Translations under genes and position numbers: made by a program
The notes under the pieces: generated by a model
Databases searched by the model: none
Seen by the model: only the letters and a program-made list of their open reading frames with translations
What the model was told of the DNA's origin: nothing
Assembly: GCF_049670895.1 (NCBI RefSeq)
Contig: NZ_CP187170.1
Reading direction: 5' to 3' (one strand)
Source: Pasteurella sp049670895
GTDB taxonomy: Bacteria; Pseudomonadota; Gammaproteobacteria; Enterobacterales; Pasteurellaceae
Length of the DNA: 64,000 nucleotides
Shown here: positions 24,857-32,989 of the stretch, piece after piece
Layout: each line of letters begins with the position of its first letter
How positions within the stretch are numbered: the stretch's first letter is position 1

Positions 24857-25404
24857 TTGCCATCTCCATGATGGTGATAGCCATGGTGATCATGACTATG
24901 GGAATGTCCGTGAGAATGACCATGACCTTGTGCAGAATTAGCACGCAAAGCTTGACTTAAACGGCGTTCGGCTTTCTGTGGTTCAAAACCCGCAGCTTGT
25001 AGCCATTCGAACATCGGTTTGTCGTAAGGCAATGTGACTTCATCACCATCTAAAAAGAGTGGTGAATGTTTATTACCAATTTCATAACAAGCACGTGCCA
25101 TTTCAGGCAAGGTTTTTGGCGATAGCACAATCACTTCGCTTGGTAAAATCTCAATGGCGATCACTAATTCATCACTGATAAACACCACATCATCGTGCTT
25201 TAAACGTTGCCCTTCTTTTAACAAACGAAAGGCAATTTCACGCCCCGATTGTGTCGGCTTACGCAAAATATTTCGTTCACTTTCATACCAATGTAATGGC
25301 ACATATTCAATTTTTTGATTGGTAATTTTTCCAGCCTCACGAAGTGCGGTCAAATTTCCTAAAATTTCTTCCATAATTGGAAGGATTGGATTCAGTATTT
25401 TCAT
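24841..25404 (-). CDS. ureE: Urease nickel metallochaperone UreE
   Basis: UreE stores nickel and hands it to UreG. The 187-residue protein has the UreE N- and C-domains, ending in a histidine-rich tail (HGHSHGHSHSHDHHGYHHH) that binds several Ni ions. The family-typical SPLFLDGDEVTLPYD core is at about residues 118-132. An uptake signal lies in the coding sequence near 25340. It overlaps ureF. Confidence 0.95.
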   Translation of the reverse strand: MKILNPILPIMEEILGNLTALREAGKITNQKIEYVPLHWYESERNILRKPTQSGREIAFRLLKEGQRLKHDDVVFISDELVIAIEILPSEVIVLSPKTLPEMARACYEIGNKHSPLFLDGDEVTLPYDKPMFEWLQAAGFEPQKAERRLSQALRANSAQGHGHSHGHSHSHDHHGYHHHGDGNWHKH

Positions 25405-25477
25405 TCTTAATTTTATCTCATCACGCTTATTAACAAGGTATTTGCCTCACCACGTTGATGAGGCAACCTCTTTTCCC

Positions 25478-27208
25478 TTAGAACAAGAAATAACGCTGTG
25501 CTAAAGACACTTTTTCAGCAGGTTCACAGGTGATATGTTCACCATTCACACGCACTTCATAACGTTCTGGATCAACCGTAATTTCAGGCGTTTCACCATT
25601 GTGTACCAAGTCTTTTTTGCTCACATCACGGCACCCTTTTACTGCAATGGTTTCTTTTTCAATGCCATATTGGGCTTTGATATTTGCCTCGACTGCCGCT
25701 TGCGAGACAAAATAGACCGCACTTTCACAATTGGCTTTCGCTTGGGCACCATACATTGGGCGATACAAAATCGGCTGTGGTGTTGGGATCGAGGCATTCG
25801 GATCGCCCATTTTTGCATAACTGATCATGCCTTTTTTCATCACAAATTCAGGCTTCACACCAAAGAACATCGGTTTCCAAAGCACAATATCCGCTAATTT
25901 TCCAACTTCCAATGATCCCACATATTCCGCAATGCCATGTGCAATGGCTGGGTTAATGGTGTATTTTGCAATGTAACGCTTAATACGGAAATTATCGTTT
26001 CCTTCGCTGCCATTTGGGGCAGCTAACTCACCACGTTGTGCTTTCATTTTATCGGCAGTCTGCCATGTTCGTGTGACCACTTCGCCTACTCGACCCATTG
26101 CTTGAGAATCTGAACTCATAATTGAAAACACGCCAATATCATGCAAAATGTCTTCAGCTGCGATGGTTTCTGGGCGAATACGGCTATCGGCAAATGCCAC
26201 ATCTTCTGGCACACGTTTATCTAAATGGTGACACACCATCAACATATCCAAATGCTCATCAATGGTGTTGACTGTAAATGGACGCGTAGGATTCGTTGAG
26301 GCAGGTAACACATTTGAATACATTGCCGCTTTGATAATATCCGGTGCATGACCACCACCTGCCCCTTCTGTATGGAAGGTATGAATCACACGTCCATCAA
26401 TGGATTTCATGGTATCTTCTAAAAAACCGCATTCATTTAAGGTATCTGTATGGATTGCCACTTGGATATCCATTTCATCTGCCACTTTTAATGCAGCATC
26501 GATCGTGGCATGAGTTGCCCCCCAGTCTTCATGGATTTTTAACCCCAAAACGCCTGCACGCACTTGCTCTCTTAATGGCTCAAGTGTGGCACAGTTCCCT
26601 TTACCTAAAAAACCAACATTCACAGGTAAGGCTTCACAGGCTTGGAACATACGTTCAAGATTAAACGCACCAGAGGTACAGGTAGTTGCGTGCGTGCCAT
26701 CTGCTGGTCCTGAGCCGCCACCAATTAATGTGGTAACGCCATTTTCAATGGCGTGTTGTGCTTGCTGTGGACAAATAAAATGCACATGGGTATCAATTCC
26801 CCCTGCCGTAGCAATCAAATGCGTTCCGTTATGCACTTCTGTACTTGCCCCAATAATCATATTCGGGGTGACATTATCCATAGTATCAGGATTACCCGCT
26901 TGTCCGATGCCCACAATTCGCCCATCACGAATCCCAATATCAGCTTTAATCACCCCTAAATTTGCATCAATAATCATGACATTGGTAATCACAAAATCCA
27001 ATACATTGGGATCTTCTCGTGTCGCCGTACTCGATTGAGCCATACCATCACGAACGGATTTCCCACCACCAAACTTACATTCATCCCCTTTGGTTAATAA
27101 ATCTTGCTCAACCGTTGCCCATAAATCTGTATCGCCTAAACGGACTTTATCTCCCACTGTTGGACCAAAAGTCGCGACATATTGACTACGTGGAATTGTT
27201 AATGCCAT
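25478..27208 (-). CDS. ureC: Urease alpha (catalytic) subunit UreC
   Basis: UreC hydrolyses urea to ammonia and carbamate at a di-nickel centre. It is 576 residues, full length. Key residues can be seen: HVHFICP (Ni ligands), GLKIHEDWGAT containing the lysine that is carbamylated, HTDTLNE, HTFHTEGAGGGHAPD, the mobile-flap MVCHHLD, and SSDSQAMGRVGEV with the Asp ligand. It is third in the operon and eleven bases after ureB. Confidence 0.98.
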   Translation of the reverse strand: MALTIPRSQYVATFGPTVGDKVRLGDTDLWATVEQDLLTKGDECKFGGGKSVRDGMAQSSTATREDPNVLDFVITNVMIIDANLGVIKADIGIRDGRIVGIGQAGNPDTMDNVTPNMIIGASTEVHNGTHLIATAGGIDTHVHFICPQQAQHAIENGVTTLIGGGSGPADGTHATTCTSGAFNLERMFQACEALPVNVGFLGKGNCATLEPLREQVRAGVLGLKIHEDWGATHATIDAALKVADEMDIQVAIHTDTLNECGFLEDTMKSIDGRVIHTFHTEGAGGGHAPDIIKAAMYSNVLPASTNPTRPFTVNTIDEHLDMLMVCHHLDKRVPEDVAFADSRIRPETIAAEDILHDIGVFSIMSSDSQAMGRVGEVVTRTWQTADKMKAQRGELAAPNGSEGNDNFRIKRYIAKYTINPAIAHGIAEYVGSLEVGKLADIVLWKPMFFGVKPEFVMKKGMISYAKMGDPNASIPTPQPILYRPMYGAQAKANCESAVYFVSQAAVEANIKAQYGIEKETIAVKGCRDVSKKDLVHNGETPEITVDPERYEVRVNGEHITCEPAEKVSLAQRYFLF

Positions 27209-27218
27209 TTTTTATTCC

Positions 27219-27539
27219 TTACTTATCCGTATCCGATAATTTACCATCAATTTTATTTTGGAAACCATAAATCACTTTATTGCCACCAAACTCCACTAAC
27301 TCAACCGTTTTCATTTCACCGGGTTCAAAACGCACCGCATTGCCTGATGGCACATTTAAACGCATCCCCCGAGCCAAAGTGCGGTCAAATTCTAAGGCAT
27401 TATTGGTTTCAAAAAAGTGATAGTGCGATCCGACCTGAATGGGGCGATCACCTTTGTTGACCACATCTAATCGCACCGTTTTACGGCCAACATTTGCTTC
27501 AATATCGCCACTTGCTAATTGATATTCACCTGGGATCAT
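27219..27539 (-). CDS. ureB: Urease beta subunit UreB
   Basis: This structural subunit has 106 residues, starting MIPGEYQLASGDIEAN and containing VQVGSHYHFFE-type sequence (here IQVGSHYHFFETN), a hallmark of the family. It completes the (alpha-beta-gamma)3 enzyme. It lies between ureA and ureC with short gaps, indicating co-transcription. Confidence 0.97.
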   Translation of the reverse strand: MIPGEYQLASGDIEANVGRKTVRLDVVNKGDRPIQVGSHYHFFETNNALEFDRTLARGMRLNVPSGNAVRFEPGEMKTVELVEFGGNKVIYGFQNKIDGKLSDTDK

Positions 27540-27562
27540 GAAATTCTACCCTCTATTGTCAT

Positions 27563-27865
27563 TTATCTGATTGGATGATGAACGGTCACTAATTTCGTGC
27601 CATCTGGAAACGTTGCTTCAATTTGCACTTCATGCACCATGTCCGCCACCCCTTCCATAACATCGGAAACGGTCAATAAAGTGGCACCGTATTGCATGAC
27701 TTCAGCGACCGTCATGCCATCACGAGCGGCTTCTTGTAAATGACTTGCAATGTATGCAATCGCTTCAGGATAATTTAATTTAACACCGCGTGCCTTACGT
27801 TTAGCGGCAAGTTCACCCGCAAGAAAAAGCATCAACTTTTCTTGCTCTCTTGATGTGAGATGCAT
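27563..27865 (-). CDS. ureA: Urease gamma subunit UreA
   Basis: This structural subunit has 100 residues, starting MHLTSREQEKLMLFLAGELA and ending TVHHPIR, both diagnostic. It is the first gene of the urease operon. The ribosome site is AGAGGA just upstream of the start at 27865. Nickel and urea transport genes that accompany urease in some relatives are not in this window. Confidence 0.97.
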   Translation of the reverse strand: MHLTSREQEKLMLFLAGELAAKRKARGVKLNYPEAIAYIASHLQEAARDGMTVAEVMQYGATLLTVSDVMEGVADMVHEVQIEATFPDGTKLVTVHHPIR

Positions 27866-28423
27866 GATTGATTCCTCTGTAATAGTAAAAACTTAAACGG
27901 ATACAAAATAAGAGCTATTTGTCTTCATTTCTTTCTTGTTCATTTACGGATACGTGACCACATTGCGACTTGAAGAATATCGCCTCAACAATTCAGTGAA
28001 CGAGCCACCCTTCATACAAACAGAATAAAATAGAAAGAGATGTATTACATGTTTTAGTTATGGAAGAGAATTGTGCCTGTTGTTGCAATAAATAGCCTGA
28101 TACGCACAAAGTCAGTATCAAAACGCATTATATCCAGTAACCCCCAAATATGGCACGGCAAAATGCGTCTGCAAAAACGAAAAAAGTTTTCTGATATCAT
28201 ACCAGAAAACCACCCTAAAACCTTTCAAACAACCATTATATTTTGGGGCGAAATCATATTACAATTTTCGCCCTTATTCAAATGAAATCATAGACAGAAA
28301 AATCACGTTAAACCTGCCTACGCGTTTACCCGTCAATCTCTTATCTCACACAGGCAATGCCTAAAGTGCGGTCATTTTTAAACAAAAATCTAGCTCTTTG
28401 ATTAATCAGGTATCAGATTCCGA
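27866..28423. other. Urease promoter region and spacer
   Basis: This 558-base region has no convincing gene; a 70-codon frame at 28073-28285 has no ribosome site or recognisable product. An octamer ACGGATAC occurs twice (27897-27904 and 27946-27953), 49 bases apart, 30-90 bases upstream of ureA, and might bind a regulator. An uptake signal lies near 28361. No clear NikR site was recognised. Confidence 0.5.
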
Positions 28424-29161
28424 TTAGCAGTCATAATATTTCTCCATTTGAACCCGAGCTCCCTCCAAAATTTTTCGATATTTTTTATTTTCTTCTCGAC
28501 GTTGATGACATGCCGCCATAATCTGCATTTCAAGTTGATGATCGGCAATGGGATTACCCGTCAAATTCAGACGTTCTAAACAAGAAAGTTGCAAAAGCGG
28601 TTGAATATCTTCAATCTGATTCATGGCTAAATCAAGGAAAACCAAAGGCTCACAATCAGCCAACTGACTCACATCACGAATGCCCGTATTACGCACCGTC
28701 AAAGATTGTAAACAAGGGAAAATACTCAAATCAGGCAGTGTTGTAACATTTTCATCCCCTATTATATTGATACGTTTTAAGCTCAATACATGAATCAAAT
28801 CCGTTTTCTCTCTCAGCTCGGTTTCTGATAGCGAATGATACCAGTCCATATCAAACGAATAGATCCTTTGTTTATAATAAAGATGTGTGATAAACACTTT
28901 CTTCCAAATCTCGGGTAAGGCATTCCACCAGCTTTGTTGTGTGTCTGTCACAATCAGCGAAAGACGAACCCCCTCTTCATTCATCGGGGCAATAACCCCC
29001 TGACTTTCAAGTTTGTCCACGATTCTCGCCGCTCGGTTAAAGCCTAATTTAAACTGACGCTGAACCTCAGAAATTGAGGCATAACAACGTGCAATCACAA
29101 AATTTTTAACCTGTTCTGCTAATTCCGTTTCTAATAATTGTTCCGATAGTTTCATTGTCAT
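28424..29161 (-). CDS. FtsK-gamma winged helix fused to leucine-rich repeats
   Basis: The 245-residue product begins with a winged-helix domain (about residues 20-65) very like the DNA-reading gamma domain of FtsK: ASISEVQRQFKLGFNRAARI then VDKLESQGVIAPMNEEG. A linker follows, then about four leucine-rich repeats (125-215), e.g. LPDLSIFPCLQSLTVRNTGI and LVFLDLAMNQIEDI, and a basic C-terminus. FtsK itself has motor domains; here there is none, so this is not an FtsK fragment. It may be a DNA-binding adaptor that displays a protein-interaction surface. A palindromic operator like the one at 17998 lies 50-60 bases upstream. Function unknown. Confidence 0.78.
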   Translation of the reverse strand: MTMKLSEQLLETELAEQVKNFVIARCYASISEVQRQFKLGFNRAARIVDKLESQGVIAPMNEEGVRLSLIVTDTQQSWWNALPEIWKKVFITHLYYKQRIYSFDMDWYHSLSETELREKTDLIHVLSLKRINIIGDENVTTLPDLSIFPCLQSLTVRNTGIRDVSQLADCEPLVFLDLAMNQIEDIQPLLQLSCLERLNLTGNPIADHQLEMQIMAACHQRREENKKYRKILEGARVQMEKYYDC

Positions 29162-29209
29162 ATCGTTTCCCTTTCCTGTTTTTCTACTGGTTAAGATACA
29201 GCTTTACAC

Positions 29210-29224
29210 GACAAAATATGTCGC
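29210..29224. promoter_or_regulatory. Palindromic operator upstream of the FtsK-gamma/LRR gene
   Basis: CGACAAAATATGTCG, with 5-bp arms and a 5-nt AT spacer. The half-sites, spacing and the flanking TATGTCGCA are shared with the operator at 17998-18016. It lies between this gene and the upstream WYL regulator gene. Confidence 0.6.
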
Positions 29225-29294
29225 AATAAAACCAGTAAGATAAAAAACCTGTTTCAGGAAGAAATAGGGCTTTGGGTAAACCCGTTCAAAAAAA

Positions 29295-30260
29295 TCATAA
29301 ATACTCTTTCTTCACTTGCCAGATTTCTTCGCCATAGCTGGCTAACCAGCCATCGAGCATGGCACTTTCGACGACCGTTGCTTGAATTACATAATAATCA
29401 TCTTGTTGCTCAAGAATGGTTTGATCGTCAGACAGTGGAGTTTCGAGTAAATAAAAGCCTTGGAGGCGGTCGATATGAAAGGTTAAACGAATTTTTTTGC
29501 CCATGCCGAAACCAAAACGGGCTTCGTCCATGTATTTTTTTAAATTAAACTCTTTTGGGCGTTGGAAAGTGAATGTAGAGGCTTCAACTTCCATAAACCG
29601 ATGTAAGGCTAAATGGAAAATATTGCCATCTTCATATTGTGCCACTAAATAGCAACTGGGACCCTGTTGAACCAGAGCAAGGGGTTTGATTTGGGCGGAA
29701 TGCTGTTTGCCTTGTGGGTTTTTATAGCGAATATTCAGCATTTTATTTTGATAAAGTGCGGTACTTATTTTGGCAAAAAAGGCTTGATTAATTTTTGCAG
29801 GGCGTAAGGGTTGGCTGGTCGGGGCAATGGCTACTTTACCTAACCATTCACTCCCTGCTTTTTTCGCATCATCTTCTAATAAATTGCGTTTTGCTTGCTC
29901 AAAAAAAGGCTCCATCGACTTCATAATATTGGCAGGCAATAAGGTTTTGAGCTGATCCCTTGCCAGCATTAACACAAGGGATTGCTGTTCATTGAGTAAT
30001 GGTAAGTTTAAGCCACTGCTATTTTCTTTCCATTTGTAACCAGCCGGCTTTTTACCATCACAATCCAGATCATAACGAAATTGTTCGTATAAGCTAGCGA
30101 GATGACGCTGAATAGATCGGAGATCCCGTTCATAGCCACTATCTCGTAACTTTTCTTGCAATTCTTTGGATCCAATACGGCGTGATTTGGGAATTAAACG
30201 TAATAATTCTAATTGGAATTGTAAGGTATTGAGCTTGTCATCTTTCATTCGTTTCTCCAT
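29295..30260 (-). CDS. WYL-domain transcriptional regulator
   Basis: This is a 321-residue regulator with an N-terminal winged helix-turn-helix (residues ~10-70, KELQEKLRDSGYERDLRSIQ) and a central-to-C-terminal WYL domain (residues ~165-240, e.g. NKMLNIRYKNPQGKQ, then IKPLALVQQGPSCYLVAQYE). A C-terminal WCX-type extension follows. WYL proteins sense nucleic acid or nucleotide ligands and often control defence or DNA-damage genes. Two starts are possible (30260, or 30248 preceded by GGAGA). It begins 36 bases after uvrB on the same strand, so it may be co-transcribed with it. Palindromes at 29210 and 17998 are candidate binding sites; that is inference. Confidence 0.87.
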   Translation of the reverse strand: MEKRMKDDKLNTLQFQLELLRLIPKSRRIGSKELQEKLRDSGYERDLRSIQRHLASLYEQFRYDLDCDGKKPAGYKWKENSSGLNLPLLNEQQSLVLMLARDQLKTLLPANIMKSMEPFFEQAKRNLLEDDAKKAGSEWLGKVAIAPTSQPLRPAKINQAFFAKISTALYQNKMLNIRYKNPQGKQHSAQIKPLALVQQGPSCYLVAQYEDGNIFHLALHRFMEVEASTFTFQRPKEFNLKKYMDEARFGFGMGKKIRLTFHIDRLQGFYLLETPLSDDQTILEQQDDYYVIQATVVESAMLDGWLASYGEEIWQVKKEYL

Positions 30261-30295
30261 AAACTGTTAAGCCTCATGCTCATCGCAACATTCAG

Positions 30296-32329
30296 CTAAA
30301 CCTCATAAAAATGTTCTCGTAATTGTTGGAGTTGATCTCGCACTGCCGCCGCTTTTTCAAATTCGAGATCTTGGGCGTATTTATACATTTGTTGTTCCAG
30401 CTTTTTAATTTGTTGCTGATAGTCTTTCGGATTTTGCGGTAGCTGATAAAGTGCGGTCGGTTCTGCCACTTTTTTCGCATTTTTATTAGCTTTGGCTTTT
30501 TGATTTGCCCCTTGACCAATATCCAATAACTCGCCGACTTTTTTATTTAATGCTTGTGGCACAATGCCGTGTTGTTGATTGTATTTCATTTGTTTTTCAC
30601 GGCGGCGGTTGGTTTCACCAATGGCTTTTTCCATTGAGTTTGTGATGCGATCCGCATATAAAATGGCTTTCCCTTTTAGGTTACGTGCTGCTCGCCCAAT
30701 AGTCTGGATCAATGAACGCTCGGAACGTAAAAATCCTTCTTTGTCTGCATCTAAAATCGCCACGAGGGACACTTCGGGAATGTCTAATCCTTCACGCAAT
30801 AAGTTGATGCCCACGAGCACATCAAATTCCCCTAAACGTAAATCTCGGATAATTTCCACACGCTCAACGGTATCAATATCGGAATGTAAATAACGCACCC
30901 GAATGCCGTGTTCATCTAAATAATCCGTTAAATCTTCCGCCATTTTTTTGGTGAGGGTGGTGACTAACACACGCTCATTTTGATCGGCACGTTGTCGGGC
31001 TTCGGAGAGCAGATCATCCACTTGAATGGCAACAGGACGAATTTCAATTTCAGGATCGAGCAACCCTGTTGGACGGACTACTTGGTCGATAATTTCACCG
31101 CCAGATTTTTCTAACTCGTAAGGACCGGGCGTAGCAGAGACATAAATGGTTTGAGGGGCTAAACGCTCAAATTCTTCAAAACGTAACGGGCGATTATCTA
31201 ATGCCGACGGCAAACGGAAGCCATATTCCACTAAGGTTTCTTTACGTGAACGGTCGCCACGGTACATTCCGCCAATTTGTGGCACAGTAACATGGCTTTC
31301 ATCAATAATCAGCAAACCGTCCGCAGGAATATAATCAAACAGTGTTGGCGGTGGCTCGCCCTCTTTGCGTCCTGATAAATAGCGTGAGTAGTTTTCAATG
31401 CCCGAGCAATAACCCAGTTCATTCATCATTTCAATATCAAATTGTGTACGTTGAGTGAGCCGTTGTTCTTCCAGTAACTTGTTGTTTTCCAATAAAAAAG
31501 CACGCCGCTCTGCCAATTCTTGTTTGATTTTTTCAATGGCATCTAAAATACGTTCTCTTGGGGTAACATAGTGAGTTTTCGGATAAATGGTATAACGAGG
31601 AACGCTGCCAAAGCTGGTGCCCGTTAACGGATCAAATAAACTTAAACGCTCAATTTCATCATCAAATAATTCAATGCGTACCGCTTTGTCATCGGATTCT
31701 GCGGGGAAAATATCAATAATTTCGCCACGCACACGGAAGGTGCCACGTTGGAACGCTTGATCATTACGGGTGTATTGCAATTCGGCTAATTGTACCAAAA
31801 TTTGACGTTGATTAATGATGGCACCTGTTTGTAAATGCAGCATCATCTTTAAATAAGAATCGGGATCGCCCAAGCCGTAAATGGCAGAAACGGAGGCAAC
31901 CACAATGGTATCTCGTCGTTCTAAAAAGGATTTTGTGGCGGACAACCGCATTTGTTCAATTTGATCATTGATGGAAGCATCTTTTTCAATAAAGGTATCA
32001 CTGCTCGGCACATAGGCTTCAGGCTGATAATAATCATAGTAAGACACAAAATATTCCACCGCATTTTCAGGGAAAAAGGCTTTCATTTCTGCATAAAGCT
32101 GGGCGGCAAGAGTTTTATTGGGTGCCAGCAACATGGCAGGGCGATTGAGTTGAGCAATCACATTCGCAATGGTGAAGGTTTTCCCCGATCCTGTTACCCC
32201 TAATAAGGTTTGATGGGCAAGTCCATTTTCAAGCCCTTCCGTGAGCTGTGCAATGGCTTGCGGCTGATCGCCTGAGGGGGAAAAATCAGAATGAAGCATA
32301 AAGGGTTTAGTGTTAATTTTTTGTGACAT
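30296..32329 (-). CDS. uvrB: Excinuclease ABC subunit B
   Basis: This is the damage-verifying helicase-like subunit of nucleotide excision repair, 677 residues. Walker A is LLGVTGSGKT (about residues 42-51), the damage-probing beta-hairpin is YYDYYQPEAYVPSSDTF, the DEAD-type box is LIIDESHVTVPQIGGMYRGD, and motif VI is QTIGRAARN. The C-terminal UVR domain for UvrC contact is QDLEFEKAAAVRDQLQQL. An uptake signal lies within the gene near 30450. No clear LexA box was seen upstream. Confidence 0.98.
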   Translation of the reverse strand: MSQKINTKPFMLHSDFSPSGDQPQAIAQLTEGLENGLAHQTLLGVTGSGKTFTIANVIAQLNRPAMLLAPNKTLAAQLYAEMKAFFPENAVEYFVSYYDYYQPEAYVPSSDTFIEKDASINDQIEQMRLSATKSFLERRDTIVVASVSAIYGLGDPDSYLKMMLHLQTGAIINQRQILVQLAELQYTRNDQAFQRGTFRVRGEIIDIFPAESDDKAVRIELFDDEIERLSLFDPLTGTSFGSVPRYTIYPKTHYVTPRERILDAIEKIKQELAERRAFLLENNKLLEEQRLTQRTQFDIEMMNELGYCSGIENYSRYLSGRKEGEPPPTLFDYIPADGLLIIDESHVTVPQIGGMYRGDRSRKETLVEYGFRLPSALDNRPLRFEEFERLAPQTIYVSATPGPYELEKSGGEIIDQVVRPTGLLDPEIEIRPVAIQVDDLLSEARQRADQNERVLVTTLTKKMAEDLTDYLDEHGIRVRYLHSDIDTVERVEIIRDLRLGEFDVLVGINLLREGLDIPEVSLVAILDADKEGFLRSERSLIQTIGRAARNLKGKAILYADRITNSMEKAIGETNRRREKQMKYNQQHGIVPQALNKKVGELLDIGQGANQKAKANKNAKKVAEPTALYQLPQNPKDYQQQIKKLEQQMYKYAQDLEFEKAAAVRDQLQQLREHFYEV

Positions 32330-32601
32330 AATTTTACATTATTTTTTCATAAAAAGTGCGGTCAATTTTACCACAGTTTTTTACCTTGTTTTTGATTTAA
32401 AAAATCCAAGTTTTACACAGACTTATATTTGTCAAGACTTAATACATAAAAATCATGAAAAAAAATTCAAAATTTTTATAGATTTTTAATAACATATTGA
32501 AAAGTAAAGAAATGATATTTTACAACCAATTGTCTCACAAGGCAGGGGCATGCCAGTAACCATCAAGTTCTTAGGCTTTTTTTCTAAAATAACTCACAGA
32601 G

Positions 32602-32624
32602 TTATCCACAGGTTCTGTGGATAT
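32602..32624. promoter_or_regulatory. Inverted pair of DnaA-box-like sites
   Basis: TTATCCACA (32602-32610) is a perfect DnaA box. TGTGGATAT (32616-32624) is a second box in the opposite orientation with one mismatch, five bases away. They lie in the 400-base gene-free stretch between uvrB and tRNA-Asn, which otherwise holds only an uptake signal near 32355 and AT-rich DNA. There are no other origin features around them. Confidence 0.5.
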
Positions 32625-32667
32625 AAAAAAGGACAATAAAAAAGATCACTTTTTTTAATTTAGAGTG

Positions 32668-32696
32668 TTGACAATGGCGATCAAGCACATTATTAT
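32668..32696 (+). promoter_or_regulatory. Sigma-70 promoter of tRNA-Asn
   Basis: TTGACA (32668-32673), a 17-nt spacer, then TATTAT (32691-32696). A start near 32703 would give a ~27-nt leader before the tRNA. Confidence 0.8.
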
Positions 32697-32729
32697 ACGC
32701 CACCTAAATTCCTTGTGATACAGAATTTT

Positions 32730-32805
32730 TCCTCCTTAGTTCAGTCGGTAGAACGGCGGACTGTTAATCCGTATGTCGCTGGTTCAAGTCCAGCAGGAGG
32801 AGCCA
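32730..32805 (+). tRNA. tRNA-Asn (anticodon GTT)
   Basis: This is a 76-nt cloverleaf with encoded CCA. The acceptor pairs TCCTCCT with AGGAGGA, the D-loop reads AGTTCAGTCGGTAGA, the anticodon stem-loop reads CGGACTGTTAATCCG, and the T-arm reads GCTGGTTCAAGTCCAGC. It is near-identical to E. coli tRNA-Asn. No attachment-site repeat or integrase is seen nearby. Confidence 0.97.
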
Positions 32806-32873
32806 AATTTTTCTTTTGGCGAACTTTTATTTGTCTCCTTTTATAAAAGTTACATTTTTACCAAAAGACTTTT

Positions 32874-32906
32874 AAGCCCATATCCTCCTTATGGGCTTTT
32901 ATTTTT
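32874..32906 (+). terminator. Terminator after tRNA-Asn
   Basis: AAGCCCAT (32874-32881) pairs with ATGGGCTT (32891-32898), followed by TTATTTTTT. Confidence 0.8.
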
Positions 32907-32989
32907 TCTTCTCTTTAAAATCAGCATCAATATAATATATACTCTCTTTTTCTCTTTAATTTTTTTCAATTCATTACATAGGATTTTCA

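Noticed and set aside
28073..28285. Open frame of 70 codons upstream of the urease operon
   Set aside because: No ribosome site, atypical composition and no domain; more likely non-coding.
32340..32480. LexA/SOS box upstream of uvrB
   Set aside because: I looked for CTGT-N8-ACAG and found only partial half-sites such as CTGTG; not good enough to call.
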